Assembly: GCF_002960445.1 (NCBI RefSeq)
Contig: NZ_POJD01000075.1
Span: 32,809 to 96,808 of the forward strand
Length of the DNA stretch: 64,000 bases
Origin: Streptococcus suis
Lineage (GTDB): Bacteria; Bacillota; Bacilli; Lactobacillales; Streptococcaceae
Direction: 5' to 3'
Made by a program: the position numbers and the translations under genes. The notes below the pieces were generated by a model. That model worked only from the letters and a program-made list of their open reading frames with translations, did not search any database and was not told where the DNA came from. The first letter of the stretch is position 1. Each line of letters opens with the position of its first letter. Positions 8,699 to 19,280 of this stretch are shown piece by piece.

Positions 8699-10423
8699 AT
8701 GCCTACAGGAACAATCATCTTAATCGTTTCGATTGTTATTATTTTAATCGTTGCCTACGTAGCCTGCCTGATTGTTCGCAAACGTAATGACAACCTCTTG
8801 GTTGCATTAGAAGAGCGCAAGGAAGAGCTATTTAACCTCCCTGTAAATGAAGAAGTTGAAGCGGTAAAGGCCCTTCATTTGATTGGTCAAAGCCAGGTTT
8901 CCTTCCGTGAGTGGAATCAAAAATGGGTTGATCTATCCCTCAATTCATTTGCAGATATTGAAAATCATATTTTTGAAGCAGAAGCTTTCAACAATTCTTT
9001 CCGTTTCGTCAGTGCTAAGAACGCTATTGATAGCATTGAAAGTCAGATTGACCTAATTGAAGAAGACATTTCTTCTATCCGCCATGGTTTGATGGATTTG
9101 AAGGAACAGGAGGAGAAGAACTCAGGTCGTGTCAAACATGCCTTGGATTTGTTCGAAAATCTGCAAGCCTCTGTTCGTGACAATTCTGAAAGTTATGGAG
9201 AAACCTTGCCAGAACTTGAAAAACAACTGAAAAATATTGAAGTTGAATTTTCTGAGTTTGTTATGCTCAACTCATCTGGTGATCCGATTGAAGCATCTGA
9301 AATTCTTGATAAGACAGAGGAGCACATGATTGCTCTCAATCAGATTATGGATCGTATTCCGCATTTGATTGAACGTGTTAGTAAGGATTTTCCAGAGCAG
9401 TTGGAAGACTTGGAATCAGGCTACCGTAAACTTGTAGAGCAAAACTACTTGTTTACAGAAGGAAATATCGAATCCCAATTCCAAAATATCCGAGTTTCTA
9501 TTCGTGAAAATACTGCCTTGATTGTATCCTTTGATTTGGATGCGGCAGAAGCTGAAAATGAGGGCATTCAAGCTAAGATTGACCACTTGTATAAGCTCTT
9601 TAATCGGGAAATTGAGGCTAACAAGTCTGCTAATAAGATTAGTAAGAACCTACCAAAATTTTTGGAGCATGTGGTACAAAATACCCAACTTTTGGATGAA
9701 GAAAGTCAGCGTTTAAATGCCAACTATCTATTGGCAGACAGCAAGCTTTCTCGAATTAACCAGCTGAAAAAACGTTTGGAAACCATTGAAATAGTTGTAG
9801 CTGAAAGTATTGAAGGTATTGAAACACCACAGGTAGCCTATTCTATTTTAGAGGAACGTTTAGATCACTCACTTTCAGGTTTGAAAGAAATTGAAGAAGA
9901 GCAGCTTGTATTGGCTGAGTACCTCAAATCACAAGAAGTATCAGAAAGTACGGCACGTAAGCAAGCAACCCTTTATATTAATAAGTTGCACACTCTCAAA
10001 CGCTATATGGAGAAACGTAATCTTCCAGGTATACCTGAAGAATTCTTAACAAACTTCTTTAGAACAAGTGATCATGTCGAGGCCTTGATTGCTGAACTGG
10101 ACTATAAGCGTATCAATATTGAAATTGTTAATCGTTTATTGGAAAATGCGACCTACGATATGAATCAATTAGAAGAGCTTGCATATCTCATCGTCCAGAA
10201 TGCGACCCTGACAGAGCAACTCTTGCAGTATTCTAACCGTTATCGTTCGACGGAGGAAGGTATTCAACGTGCTTTCAATCGCTCATTAGAAATTTTTGAA
10301 AGAGATTTTGACTACCAAGCAGCTTTTGAAGAAATTTCATTTGCCTTGGAAACAGTTGAACCTGGTGTAACAGAACGCTTTGTTCGTTCTTATGAAAAAA
10401 CACGCGAAGCAATTCGTTACTAA
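8699..10423 (+). CDS. ezrA: septation ring formation regulator EzrA
   Basis: A 574-aa protein with one N-terminal membrane segment ([20 protein letters not shown], residues ~5-24) followed by long spectrin-like coiled-coil helices to the C-terminus. Length and the gyrB-ezrA-serB order match streptococcal EzrA. It is a membrane-anchored FtsZ partner that organises the division ring and, in ovococci, is important for coordinating septal and peripheral growth. It starts with an AAGGAG ribosome site and ends in a strong terminator before serB. Confidence 0.95.
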   Translation: MPTGTIILIVSIVIILIVAYVACLIVRKRNDNLLVALEERKEELFNLPVNEEVEAVKALHLIGQSQVSFREWNQKWVDLSLNSFADIENHIFEAEAFNNSFRFVSAKNAIDSIESQIDLIEEDISSIRHGLMDLKEQEEKNSGRVKHALDLFENLQASVRDNSESYGETLPELEKQLKNIEVEFSEFVMLNSSGDPIEASEILDKTEEHMIALNQIMDRIPHLIERVSKDFPEQLEDLESGYRKLVEQNYLFTEGNIESQFQNIRVSIRENTALIVSFDLDAAEAENEGIQAKIDHLYKLFNREIEANKSANKISKNLPKFLEHVVQNTQLLDEESQRLNANYLLADSKLSRINQLKKRLETIEIVVAESIEGIETPQVAYSILEERLDHSLSGLKEIEEEQLVLAEYLKSQEVSESTARKQATLYINKLHTLKRYMEKRNLPGIPEEFLTNFFRTSDHVEALIAELDYKRINIEIVNRLLENATYDMNQLEELAYLIVQNATLTEQLLQYSNRYRSTEEGIQRAFNRSLEIFERDFDYQAAFEEISFALETVEPGVTERFVRSYEKTREAIRY

Positions 10424-10452
10424 ATAAAAAGCCGTTTGGCTTTTTATTTTTA
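10423..10452 (+). terminator. ezrA terminator
   Basis: 11-bp perfect stem AATAAAAAGCC / GGCTTTTTATT with GTTT loop; the T-rich 3' arm serves as the U-run. Confidence 0.9.
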
Positions 10453-10471
10453 TACAAGAAAGGATATGAAA

Positions 10472-11107
10472 ATGACAAAAGGTTTATTGGTTATGGATGT
10501 GGATTCAACACTCATCATGGAAGAAGGTATTGACCTTCTTGGTGAGGAAGCGGGTGTAGGGGAGCAGGTTGCAGACATTACAGAACGTGCTATGCGTGGG
10601 GAATTGGATTTTGAAGAAGCATTACGCGAGCGTGTTGCCTTGTTAAAGGGACTGCCTGTTTCTGTTTTTGATCGAATCATGGAAAAAATTCATTTTACAC
10701 CAGGGGCAGTGGAATTGGTTACGGAATTAAAAAATCGTGGTTTCAAGATTGCAGTCGTATCAGGTGGATTTCATGAAACAGTGGATCGTCTTGCTAGTCA
10801 GTTAGAATTAGATTATGTTCGTGCCAATCGTTTAGAAGTAGTTGATGGATTTTTGACAGGTCAAGTTTTGGGAGATATTGTGACCAAGGATACCAAGAAG
10901 GCTTGTTTGGAAGCCTGGGCGGCTGAAAATGGCCTAGCTCTATCTCAGACTATTGCTATGGGGGATGGGGCAAATGACCTACCGATGATTCAAAGAGCAG
11001 GAATTGGTGTGGCCTTCTGTGCCAAGCCAATTGTGCAAGAACAGGCACCTTATCAAATCAATGAAAAAAATCTCTATAAACTAATAGAGATTTTGGATGG
11101 TAAATAA
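10472..11107 (+). CDS. serB: phosphoserine phosphatase SerB
   Basis: A 211-aa HAD-superfamily enzyme: motif I MDVDSTLIMEEGIDLL, the SerB-specific helical cap start, motif II VVSGGFHETVD, and motif IV GDGANDLPMIQRAGIGVAF. It dephosphorylates O-phosphoserine in the last step of serine synthesis. Two close ATGs exist (10466 and 10472); the second has the better distance to AGAAAGG. The gene starts within a few bases of the ezrA terminator, so some expression may come from readthrough. Confidence 0.93.
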   Translation: MTKGLLVMDVDSTLIMEEGIDLLGEEAGVGEQVADITERAMRGELDFEEALRERVALLKGLPVSVFDRIMEKIHFTPGAVELVTELKNRGFKIAVVSGGFHETVDRLASQLELDYVRANRLEVVDGFLTGQVLGDIVTKDTKKACLEAWAAENGLALSQTIAMGDGANDLPMIQRAGIGVAFCAKPIVQEQAPYQINEKNLYKLIEILDGK

Positions 11108-11112
11108 TGAGG

Positions 11113-11137
11113 AAGTCAGCTGGTTGCTGGCTTTTTC
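11113..11137 (+). terminator. serB terminator
   Basis: Imperfect stem AAGTCAGC/GCTGGCTTT with TTTTT; it lies between the convergent serB and the HAD phosphatase gene. Confidence 0.7.
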
Positions 11138-11144
11138 TATATGC

Positions 11145-11786
11145 TTATAGCAAGAGCTCTTTCAGGTCAACTACCGTTTGGGCGATCCTTGTAGCCCCTG
11201 CCTCCTCTAGTTCTTGTTTCGTTCCGTAGCCATATAGGACGCCGATAGAAGCTAGCTGGTTAGCCTGGGCCCCTTGGATATCGTGTTCACGGTCCCCGAT
11301 CATAATGGTTGTTTGTGGATTGTAGTCCAGCTGGGCTAAGGCATAGGTGATGACATCTGACTTACGAATACGGCTGCTATCTAAACTGGCTCCAGTAATA
11401 ATATCAAAATAATGAGCAATGCCAAAATAATCTAGAATTTGCTTGGCAAATACTTCGGGTTTAGAGGTGGCAATAGCCAAGGTTTTACCTGCTTCCGTCA
11501 GAGCTTCTAAAAGAGGAATAACACCCTCGTAGAGTTGGTTTTCAAACATGCCCTTTTCTTTAAAATAAACTCGAAAGGCATCAACAGCTGCCTGGGTATC
11601 TGCTGGATTTAGTTGATAAAAACGGGCAAAGGATTCGTAGAGCGGAGGACCGATGAAGCGTTTTAAGTTTTCTGGGTTCGGCTCCTCAATCCCCATTTGG
11701 TCCAGGGCGTAGGCGACGGAATTTAGGATACCTTGTCCAGAATCTGTTAAGGTACCGTCAAGGTCAAATAAAATAGTTTGATACAT
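11145..11786 (-). CDS. HAD hydrolase, phosphoglycolate phosphatase-like
   Basis: A 213-aa HAD phosphatase: motif I LFDLDGTLTDSGQGI, motif II ATSKP, and motif III/IV MIGDREHDIQGAQAN. The small helical cap and the GVLYGYG tail match the Gph/PGMB-like group. Streptococcal members of this type act on diverse small sugar phosphates, and the true substrate cannot be read from sequence. Its start has an AGGAGG ribosome site. It is transcribed divergently from glycerate kinase and convergently with serB. Confidence 0.88.
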   Translation of the reverse strand: MYQTILFDLDGTLTDSGQGILNSVAYALDQMGIEEPNPENLKRFIGPPLYESFARFYQLNPADTQAAVDAFRVYFKEKGMFENQLYEGVIPLLEALTEAGKTLAIATSKPEVFAKQILDYFGIAHYFDIITGASLDSSRIRKSDVITYALAQLDYNPQTTIMIGDREHDIQGAQANQLASIGVLYGYGTKQELEEAGATRIAQTVVDLKELLL

Positions 11787-11840
11787 AGAAGCCTCCTTTT
11801 GTCCAGTATATCATGTTTTAAGGAAATACTCGAATTTTTC

Positions 11841-11869
11841 TTGAAAGACCTGGAAAGGAGTGCTACAAT
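11841..11869 (+). promoter_or_regulatory. promoter of glycerate kinase gene
   Basis: TTGAAA (11841-11846), 17-bp spacer and TACAAT (11864-11869) preceded by TG: a good sigma-A-type promoter 22 bases upstream of the start codon. Confidence 0.7.
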
Positions 11870-11891
11870 TATATAGAAAGGTGGGATATCT

Positions 11892-13019
11892 ATGCGTATT
11901 CTAATTGCTCCAGATTCCTTCAAAGAATCTCTCTCAGCAGCAGAGGTTGCTAAAGCCATAAAGCAAGGATTTTCAAAGGTCTATCCCCAGGCAAGTTATG
12001 ATTTGCTTCCCTTGGGTGATGGAGGTGAAGGAACCCTCGACAGTTTGACGCAAGCCTTAGATTTAGAGAAATACCAGACAGAAGTGACAGGACCATTTGG
12101 GGATAGGATATGTGTTGACTATGCAATGCGAGATGGTCTTGCTGTTTTTGAAATGGCTGCGATAGTGGGACTTGCCAGCATTCCGCTAGAAAAAAGAAAT
12201 CCTTTGCTAGTTTCTACTAGAGGAGTGGGTGAACTGCTGGTTGAACTGGTGCAGAAAGGTGCCAACCAGTTTTTCATCGGAATTGGTGGCTCTGCCAGCC
12301 ATGATGGCGGCATTGGAATGGCAGCAGGTCTTGGTGTGAAATTCTATGACAGAGAGGGGCAGGAACTGGAAGCCATCGGTGCCAATCTGGGTAAGATTGC
12401 GGACTTTTCCCAAGATGACATAGGTATTGATTTGTCGTCTGTTCAGATTGATTTGGTAACTGACGTGGATAATTTTCTCTGTGGACATCAGGGAGCCACT
12501 TATGTTTTTGCTGGTCAGAAGGGGCTGGAAGCCACGAAGTTTGAGCAAGTGGATAGAGAGATGGAAAGATTTTATCAGCTTGTCAATCCAGCAATCTTGA
12601 CACTGGCTGGTGCTGGTGCAGGCGGTGGGATGGCGGCAGGCTTGGTGCAGTTTGCAGGTGCCCGCATCCAAACAGGTATAAACTTTGTTCTGGATCAATT
12701 AGATTTTGACAAGCGAGTAGCTGAGGCTGACCTAGTTATTGTCGGTGAGGGACGAATGGATGCCCAGAGTTTAGCAGGCAAAACGCCAATCGGTGTAGCT
12801 CGAAGGACCCTAGCTCATATTCCGATCATCGCTATTTGTGGCAGTTTGAAGGATGATTTACCTGATTTTCCTTTTGAAAATATCTGCGCCGCATTTCCCA
12901 TTATTGCTGAAGTTGATGACTTAGAAAATACGCTTAAAAAGGGAGAAAAAAACCTGGTCCGCACAGCAGAACAGGTGGCAAGAATTCTTCAGTTGGGAGG
13001 GCAACAAAGATGGAATTAG
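11892..13019 (+). CDS. glycerate kinase
   Basis: A 375-aa glycerate kinase of the GarK/GlxK family: IAPDSFKESLSA at the N-terminus, LLPLGDGGEGTLD near residue 40, GIGGSASHDGGIGMAAGLG near residue 130, and VGEGRMDAQSLAGKTP near residue 290. It phosphorylates glycerate with ATP, feeding it to glycolysis. The gene has its own promoter and an AAAGGTGGG ribosome site. Its 3' end overlaps the start of a small membrane protein gene by 10 bases. Confidence 0.93.
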   Translation: MRILIAPDSFKESLSAAEVAKAIKQGFSKVYPQASYDLLPLGDGGEGTLDSLTQALDLEKYQTEVTGPFGDRICVDYAMRDGLAVFEMAAIVGLASIPLEKRNPLLVSTRGVGELLVELVQKGANQFFIGIGGSASHDGGIGMAAGLGVKFYDREGQELEAIGANLGKIADFSQDDIGIDLSSVQIDLVTDVDNFLCGHQGATYVFAGQKGLEATKFEQVDREMERFYQLVNPAILTLAGAGAGGGMAAGLVQFAGARIQTGINFVLDQLDFDKRVAEADLVIVGEGRMDAQSLAGKTPIGVARRTLAHIPIIAICGSLKDDLPDFPFENICAAFPIIAEVDDLENTLKKGEKNLVRTAEQVARILQLGGQQRWN

Positions 13020-13240
13020 TGAAATATGTGGCTATTACCTTATTTATTTTTATTTGTCTTGCAAAGCTAGTATCCGTTTTGAGACTTTCCGAAAAAGAAA
13101 GAGGAATGGAAACGAATGTAATAAAGGCAAATGGAACAATGTTCTTTTTCAATGAAAAAAATGAAAGAGGCAGATTGCTAGGAATCCTTTGTCTAACCTG
13201 TATTATTTTTGCTTTAATATTAATACTGCTTTATCGATAA
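13010..13240 (+). CDS. small membrane protein of unknown function
   Basis: A 76-aa protein with two predicted hydrophobic segments (YVAITLFIFICLAKLVSVL near residues 5-23 and LGILCLTCIIFALILILLY near 56-75) joined by a charged loop. It starts inside the last codons of the glycerate kinase gene, with GGGAGGG upstream as a plausible ribosome site, suggesting translational coupling. I do not recognise the family. The ORF could be fortuitous, but the two-helix pattern and coupling favour a real gene. Confidence 0.6.
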   Translation: MELVKYVAITLFIFICLAKLVSVLRLSEKERGMETNVIKANGTMFFFNEKNERGRLLGILCLTCIIFALILILLYR

Positions 13241-13246
13241 ATAAGT

Positions 13247-13696
13247 TTAACCAAATAATTTTTTCCAGAAGGAAGGTTTGCTATCTTCCTTTTTTTCTTC
13301 CTTCTTGACAAGATTTGGAAAGATAGCTTCTAGGTCAACAACTTCTAAATCAACTACATGATCTGTATGGAAGACCAGAGCGTAGGGAGATTGCCCAATT
13401 TTCTCATCGATGATGGAAGTAGTAATTCCATGGGCTTGAGCAAGTTTCATCAGGGAAATTTGTTGCTTGTCCGCCAGGGAGGGAGAGAGTTTAAGAAAGA
13501 GAGGTATGTAGCTATTTGCTAGCTTTTGGCAGATGGTGTCGAATGCCGATATGACAAACTCATTTGCTAAGTCTTCGAAGGTGAGAAGAAGGACAACGCG
13601 CTCGCGATAGGTGCCCATGTATAAGCGCTGTTCATCAGGATTTAGACGGGTTTCACCAGAGGCTTTTTGTAGGATAGTAGTATGTAAATTAGTCAT
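13247..13696 (-). CDS. DUF1694 (YueI-like) family protein
   Basis: A 149-aa protein with the family N-terminus (ILQKASGETRLNPDEQRLY followed by MGTYRERVVL). YueI/DUF1694 proteins resemble the L7Ae-like fold and have no firmly assigned role. The C-terminus is Lys/Glu rich and ends FWKKLFG. No ribosome site precedes the ATG: a TGC-TATACT -10 element on the minus strand lies only 6 bases upstream, so the mRNA may start at the AUG (see findings). Confidence 0.82.
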   Translation of the reverse strand: MTNLHTTILQKASGETRLNPDEQRLYMGTYRERVVLLLTFEDLANEFVISAFDTICQKLANSYIPLFLKLSPSLADKQQISLMKLAQAHGITTSIIDEKIGQSPYALVFHTDHVVDLEVVDLEAIFPNLVKKEEKKEDSKPSFWKKLFG

Positions 13697-13702
13697 AGTT
13701 TT

Positions 13703-13711
13703 AGTATAGCA
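13703..13711 (-). promoter_or_regulatory. extended -10 of the DUF1694 gene
   Basis: On the minus strand the order is TGC-TATACT, six bases, then the ATG. The spacing places transcription start at or next to the start codon. Confidence 0.55.
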
Positions 13712-13761
13712 TATCCTAGTAAAAACGCAAAAGAAGGCGTTTACATTATTTCTTTCAGTAA

Positions 13762-15151
<1,390 letters not shown>

Positions 15152-15153
<2 letters not shown>

Positions 15154-15174
15154 AACAGTCTGGGAGACTGTTTT
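15152..15174 (+). terminator. eno terminator
   Basis: Perfect 10-bp stem AAAACAGTCT / AGACTGTTTT with a 3-nt loop overlapping the stop codon of eno. Confidence 0.85.
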
Positions 15175-15385
15175 ATCCCCGAGCTAGCATAGCGAGGGTC
15201 ATAATAAGGACAAGTCTGGAAATTTCCAGACTTGTTTTTCGTAGTACAGTGTACTAATTTATCCCCGAGCTAGCATAGCGAGGGATATAGTAAGAACAAG
15301 TCCGAAAATATTCGGACTTGTTTTTCAATGTCTGGGGGACTGTTTTATCCCCGAGCTAGTATAGCGAGGGCTATAGTAAGAGCAA
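15161..15385 (+). repeat. 86-bp tandem repeat with terminator-like hairpins, downstream of eno
   Basis: The core ATCCCCGAGCTAGCATAGCG plus AGGG occurs at 15175, 15261 and 15347, exactly 86 bases apart each time. The third copy has T for C in the AGC triplet. Between copies lie long perfect hairpins followed by T-runs: ACAAGTCTGGAAA/TTTCCAGACTTGT (15210-15239) and ACAAGTCCGAA/TTCGGACTTGT (15296-15325). The core is itself partly palindromic (CCTCGCTA/TAGCTCGG). No coding potential was seen from 15154 to 15502. Confidence 0.8.
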
Positions 15386-15458
15386 GTGAAAATGAAAGAT
15401 TGAAGAGTGATTGGGTAATTACTTCATTGCAAGAGATAACAAATATTTTTGAAGAAAC

Positions 15459-15495
15459 AAAAAAACTAGACTGAACATTCTCAGCCTAGTTTTTT
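15459..15495 (-). terminator. terminator of the small 61-aa protein gene
   Basis: AAAAAAACTAG / CTAGTTTTTT flanking a 16-nt interior; symmetrical, so it can act on both strands. Confidence 0.7.
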
Positions 15496-15502
15496 ACATG
15501 TA

Positions 15503-15688
15503 TTAGAACAAGCCTTTAACCTTGTCCAAAAGACCGCTTACGCCTTCAGAACCTGACAACAAGCCTTTTGCTTGCTCCAAGTATTCGCCGAAGTTGTCTT
15601 TGTTTTCTTCGATAAATTGTTTAGCTCCGTCAAAGTCTTTGTTTGCGATTAAGTCTTTAACTTCGTTGAAAAGATCTACTGGATTCAT
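15503..15688 (-). CDS. small acidic protein of unknown function
   Basis: A 61-aa protein starting MNPVDLFNEVKDLIANKDFD. It is predicted all-helical and rich in Lys, Asp and Glu, with the C-terminus GLLDKVKGLF. An excellent AGGAGGTG ribosome site precedes the ATG at 15688, and a terminator follows, so it is very likely expressed. An in-frame GTG nine bases upstream overlaps that site and is not preferred. I do not recognise a characterised family; amphipathic helices suggest a small binding or structural protein. Confidence 0.75.
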   Translation of the reverse strand: MNPVDLFNEVKDLIANKDFDGAKQFIEENKDNFGEYLEQAKGLLSGSEGVSGLLDKVKGLF

Positions 15689-15743
15689 GTAATTCACCTC
15701 CTATACAAATATTAAACCAAAAATAGAGCGATTTCACAACTGA

Positions 15744-16754
15744 TTAGTCTTCAAAAAACGTGACACATACAGCTTCTGGTAGGTAAAAATCATGAGAAAG
15801 TTCCGTCAGTCGACCTGTTTCTATATCTCTTGAAAAAACAGTCGCATTATCAGAGTCTTGATGGACGGCGATTAGGTGTTTCTCGTCTGGGCTTAGGGTA
15901 AAGTCACGGGGTGTCTTGCCATGGGTTGACACGATTTGGACCAATTCAAGACTGGCATCACCAAGTGTTTTGTAGACGGCGATTGAGTCGTTACCACGGT
16001 TAGAACCGTAGACAAATTTTCCATCTTTGGTGATACGAATAGCAGCTGTGCCATTGAAGCCTGTATGGTCTTGTGGAAGTGTAGAGATAGTTTGTAGGTG
16101 TTCGAACTCTCCCCAGCCATCGTAAATAAGGACTTCAATAGTTGAATTAAGTTCGCAGATGAGATAGGCAATTTTCGCGACCGGATGGAAAACGATGTGG
16201 CGCGGACCACTTCCAGCAGCGGCCTGATAGGTCGCAAGTTTCTCTATTTTTCCTTGGTCTGAAACCTTGTAGGTCACAACCTGGTCAGCACCTAAATCAC
16301 AGGTCACCAAGAACTTATCTGGTGTCAAATCAGAAAAGTGAACATGGGCGGATGCTTGATTTTCATGTGGACCAGAACCTTGGTGCTGAGCAATATCAGC
16401 AAGTTCTAGGGAGCCATTTTCTAGTCGTTTATAGACCAGAACTTGCCCCTTATGGTAATTGGCAGCATAAACTAGATTTCGTTCGTCATCTACGGCTATA
16501 TAGCAATGCGGGGCCCCCTCGCTAACCACATGGTTTAGTAAGCTGAAATCTGTATCGAAAGCTACGATTCCCCCCTGCTCATTCTCAGCTCCGACTGAAT
16601 AAAGTCGTCCAGCCTTATCAAAAGCAAGATAGGTTGGGTTTGGTTCTTCAGCAACCAATTCTAAGTTACTGAGTTGCCCAGTTTCGCTATTAAATTGTGC
16701 CTTATAAATACCTTTTGATTCACGTTTGGTGTAAGTACCGAAATAGACAGCCAT
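15744..16754 (-). CDS. lactonase family beta-propeller protein (6-phosphogluconolactonase-like)
   Basis: A 336-aa protein with repeated beta-propeller blades and the family start MAVYFGTYTKRESKGIYKAQ. The conserved segments GPHENQASAHVH, GSGPRHIVFHP, and NRGNDSIAVY followed by HGKTPRDFTLSPD are typical of the YbhE/Pgl seven-bladed lactonase family. The predicted role is hydrolysis of 6-phosphogluconolactone in the cytosol; the family also has members of unknown substrate. It has its own promoter (minus-strand TATAAT, 16784-16789) and an AAAGGAGAT ribosome site. Confidence 0.88.
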   Translation of the reverse strand: MAVYFGTYTKRESKGIYKAQFNSETGQLSNLELVAEEPNPTYLAFDKAGRLYSVGAENEQGGIVAFDTDFSLLNHVVSEGAPHCYIAVDDERNLVYAANYHKGQVLVYKRLENGSLELADIAQHQGSGPHENQASAHVHFSDLTPDKFLVTCDLGADQVVTYKVSDQGKIEKLATYQAAAGSGPRHIVFHPVAKIAYLICELNSTIEVLIYDGWGEFEHLQTISTLPQDHTGFNGTAAIRITKDGKFVYGSNRGNDSIAVYKTLGDASLELVQIVSTHGKTPRDFTLSPDEKHLIAVHQDSDNATVFSRDIETGRLTELSHDFYLPEAVCVTFFED

Positions 16755-16888
16755 GCTTATCTCCTTTGAAAATGATTGCTAAAATTATACCATATTTCTC
16801 CTGTAAAGTCTGAGAAAGCCTATGGTTTATTTGTCTAAAATACTCCATTACATGATACAATAGAGAAAAAGAATGAGGAGTGAGCGAG

Positions 16889-18055
16889 ATGGATGAGCAG
16901 CAGCAACGATTTAGAATGTCCTGGTTTTTTAAGTGGTTTGTAAACAATCAGGCTGTTACCTTTTTTCTAGTAACCTTATTGGTTCTATTAACTATTTTTG
17001 TTTTTACTAAGGTCAGCTTTTTGCTGAAGCCGATTGGGAGTTTTATTGAAATTATTCTCCTACCTATGTTATTGACTGGTTTGTTGTATTATCTTTTAAA
17101 TCCTATTGTGGATTGGTTAGAGAAATATAAGATTACACGGACAGCTGCTATTTCGGTCTTATTTGTATTGATTGGCATGCTTTTGGTCTGGGGCTTGGCT
17201 GTTGTTATTCCAAGTATTCAAGGGCAGGTCGTTTCTTTCGCACAAAATCTGCCGTCTAATATTCAAAAGATTGAAAGTCAAGTGACGACCTTATTGGAAA
17301 ATGAACAATTTGAACAGTTCCGTCCAACTGCCTTGGAAATTTTGAATAAGGTCAATGACCAAATTGTTTCCTATGCGCAGAAATTTTCATCCAGTGCGGT
17401 AAACTGGGCTAGTAGCTTGATTTCAACGGCATCGCAGATTATCGTGGCTATTTTGATTATGCCCTTTATTCTCTTCTATCTATTACGAGATGGTCAGCAT
17501 TTAAATCGTCATGTCACCCAGTACTTGCCGACAAAATGGCGTTCATCCGTCAGCAAGGTTTTGACAGATGTCAATGCTCAGTTGTCTAACTATGTTCGTG
17601 GTCAGGTGACGGTCGCTATTATTGTTGCACTCATGTTTTCTGTCATGTTTTCAGTGATTGGACTTAGTTATCCTGTAACCTTGGGGGTTATGGCTGGTTT
17701 CCTTAATCTGATACCCTACTTGGGTTCATTTTTGGCTATGATTCCTGCAGTAGTGTTAGGGTTGATTGCTGGACCTGTCATGTTGGTCAAGGTTTTGATT
17801 GTTTTCATGTTGGAGCAGACCATTGAAGGTCGTTTTGTAACTCCACTTATTATTGGTAGCTCTTTGAGTATTCACCCCATTACCATTTTGTTCGTCTTGT
17901 TGACTGCTGGTCAGATGTATGGTGTGTTAGGGGTCTTGTTAGGAATTCCAATTTATGCCTCTATTAAGGTAGTGGTCAAGGCGGCTTTTGACTGGTATAG
18001 AGAGTATAGCGGTTTATATGTTGAGGAAAGGGAACAGACGGTTCGAGATGAATAA
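16889..18055 (+). CDS. AI-2E family transporter (PerM/YtvI-like)
   Basis: A 388-aa polytopic membrane protein with the family pattern: two early helices, a large extracytoplasmic loop after PSIQGQ, then GFLNLIPYLGSFLAMIPAV near residue 270 and the tail region GVLGVLLGIPIYA. The family (formerly UPF0118) includes TqsA and sodium/proton antiporters; the substrate is not predictable here. The ATG at 16889 has GAGGAG eight bases upstream; a GTG three codons earlier lies within that site. The next gene overlaps its stop by eight bases. Confidence 0.88.
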   Translation: MDEQQQRFRMSWFFKWFVNNQAVTFFLVTLLVLLTIFVFTKVSFLLKPIGSFIEIILLPMLLTGLLYYLLNPIVDWLEKYKITRTAAISVLFVLIGMLLVWGLAVVIPSIQGQVVSFAQNLPSNIQKIESQVTTLLENEQFEQFRPTALEILNKVNDQIVSYAQKFSSSAVNWASSLISTASQIIVAILIMPFILFYLLRDGQHLNRHVTQYLPTKWRSSVSKVLTDVNAQLSNYVRGQVTVAIIVALMFSVMFSVIGLSYPVTLGVMAGFLNLIPYLGSFLAMIPAVVLGLIAGPVMLVKVLIVFMLEQTIEGRFVTPLIIGSSLSIHPITILFVLLTAGQMYGVLGVLLGIPIYASIKVVVKAAFDWYREYSGLYVEEREQTVRDE

Positions 18056-19277
18056 TAGTGAAAAAATGTTGATTTGCCTGCAAGAGCAGGATTTACAGAA
18101 GGCAGATAAGTATTTCAAACGTGCCTTGGCAGAAGATGACAGCGACACGCTCTTATCCTTGGCCACTTATCTGGAAAGTATTGGTTTCTTTCATCAGGCA
18201 CGGGATATCTATATCAAGCTCTTACCTGACTTTCCTGAGTTAGCCTTGCAACTAGCTCAGATTGCTTTTGAGGATGGTCTGGTAGAAGAAGCTTTCGGAT
18301 ACTTGGAGGAAATTTCAGAAGACAGTCCTGCCTATCTAGAAGCCTTGTTGGTCAAGGCAGATTTGTATCAGGTAGAAGGATTGTCAGATGTGGCGCGTGA
18401 AAAATTGTTAGAAGCTAGTCATATATCTGATGAACCCATTATTCTCTTTGGCTTAGCAGAGTTGGATATGGAGTTGGAATTTTTTAATGAAGCCATCTCT
18501 TACTATGCCCAGCTGGATAATCGTGAAATCTTCGAGTTGACAGGGGTATCGACCTACCAGCGAATTGGTCTGGCCTATGCAAGTTTGGGGAAATTTGAAG
18601 CGGCCATTGAATTTCTTGAAAAAGCTGTCGAGTTGGAATACGATGACCAGACTGTTTTTGAGTTAGCTGCTCTGCTATTTGAAAGCGAAGAATACCAAAA
18701 GGCCAATCTCTACTTCAAGCAGCTGGATACCATCAATCCTGATTTTGAGGGCTATGAATATGCCTACGCCCAATCCCTTCATGCCGAACATAAGATTGAA
18801 GAAGCCTTGGCAATGACAGAAAAGGGCTTGGCCAAAAATGATTTTGATGCCAATCTCTTGCTTCAAGCTTCTCAGTATGCCTATGAAATGCACGATGAGG
18901 CAGCTGCTGAAGACTATCTTCTCAAAGCAAGGGAAGTGGCAGATGACAGCAATGAATTAGCCCTCCGCTTGTCCAATCTCTATTTGGAGCAGGAGCGGTT
19001 TGATGAGGTTGTGGCCCTCTTTGACGAGGAGCTGGACAATGTCTTGGCGCGTTGGAATGTAGCTAAGGCCTATCAAGCTCTGGAAAGAGATGAGGAAGCA
19101 AGTGAGCTTTACGCTGAATTAGCTGGTGAATTGGCGGAAAATCCTGAATTTTTGGCTGATTATGTAGGGTTATTACGTCAACTTGGTCGTTTGGAGGAGG
19201 CAAAAGAGCAAGCTAGCCGTTATATCCAATTGGTGCCAGATGACTTAGCCATGCAAGAATTTTTGAATGAAGAGTAG
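18048..19277 (+). CDS. tetratricopeptide repeat protein
   Basis: A 409-aa soluble, acidic protein made almost entirely of helical TPR-like repeats, for example GLAYASLGKFEAAIEFLEKA and LAALLFESEEYQKANLYFKQ. TPR proteins are scaffolds for protein-protein contacts; no catalytic domain is visible. The ATG at 18048 overlaps the transporter gene by eight bases, giving translational coupling, and acetolactate decarboxylase follows after three bases, so the three form an operon. The partner of the TPR protein is unknown. Confidence 0.85.
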   Translation: MNNSEKMLICLQEQDLQKADKYFKRALAEDDSDTLLSLATYLESIGFFHQARDIYIKLLPDFPELALQLAQIAFEDGLVEEAFGYLEEISEDSPAYLEALLVKADLYQVEGLSDVAREKLLEASHISDEPIILFGLAELDMELEFFNEAISYYAQLDNREIFELTGVSTYQRIGLAYASLGKFEAAIEFLEKAVELEYDDQTVFELAALLFESEEYQKANLYFKQLDTINPDFEGYEYAYAQSLHAEHKIEEALAMTEKGLAKNDFDANLLLQASQYAYEMHDEAAAEDYLLKAREVADDSNELALRLSNLYLEQERFDEVVALFDEELDNVLARWNVAKAYQALERDEEASELYAELAGELAENPEFLADYVGLLRQLGRLEEAKEQASRYIQLVPDDLAMQEFLNEE

Positions 19278-19280
19278 GTT

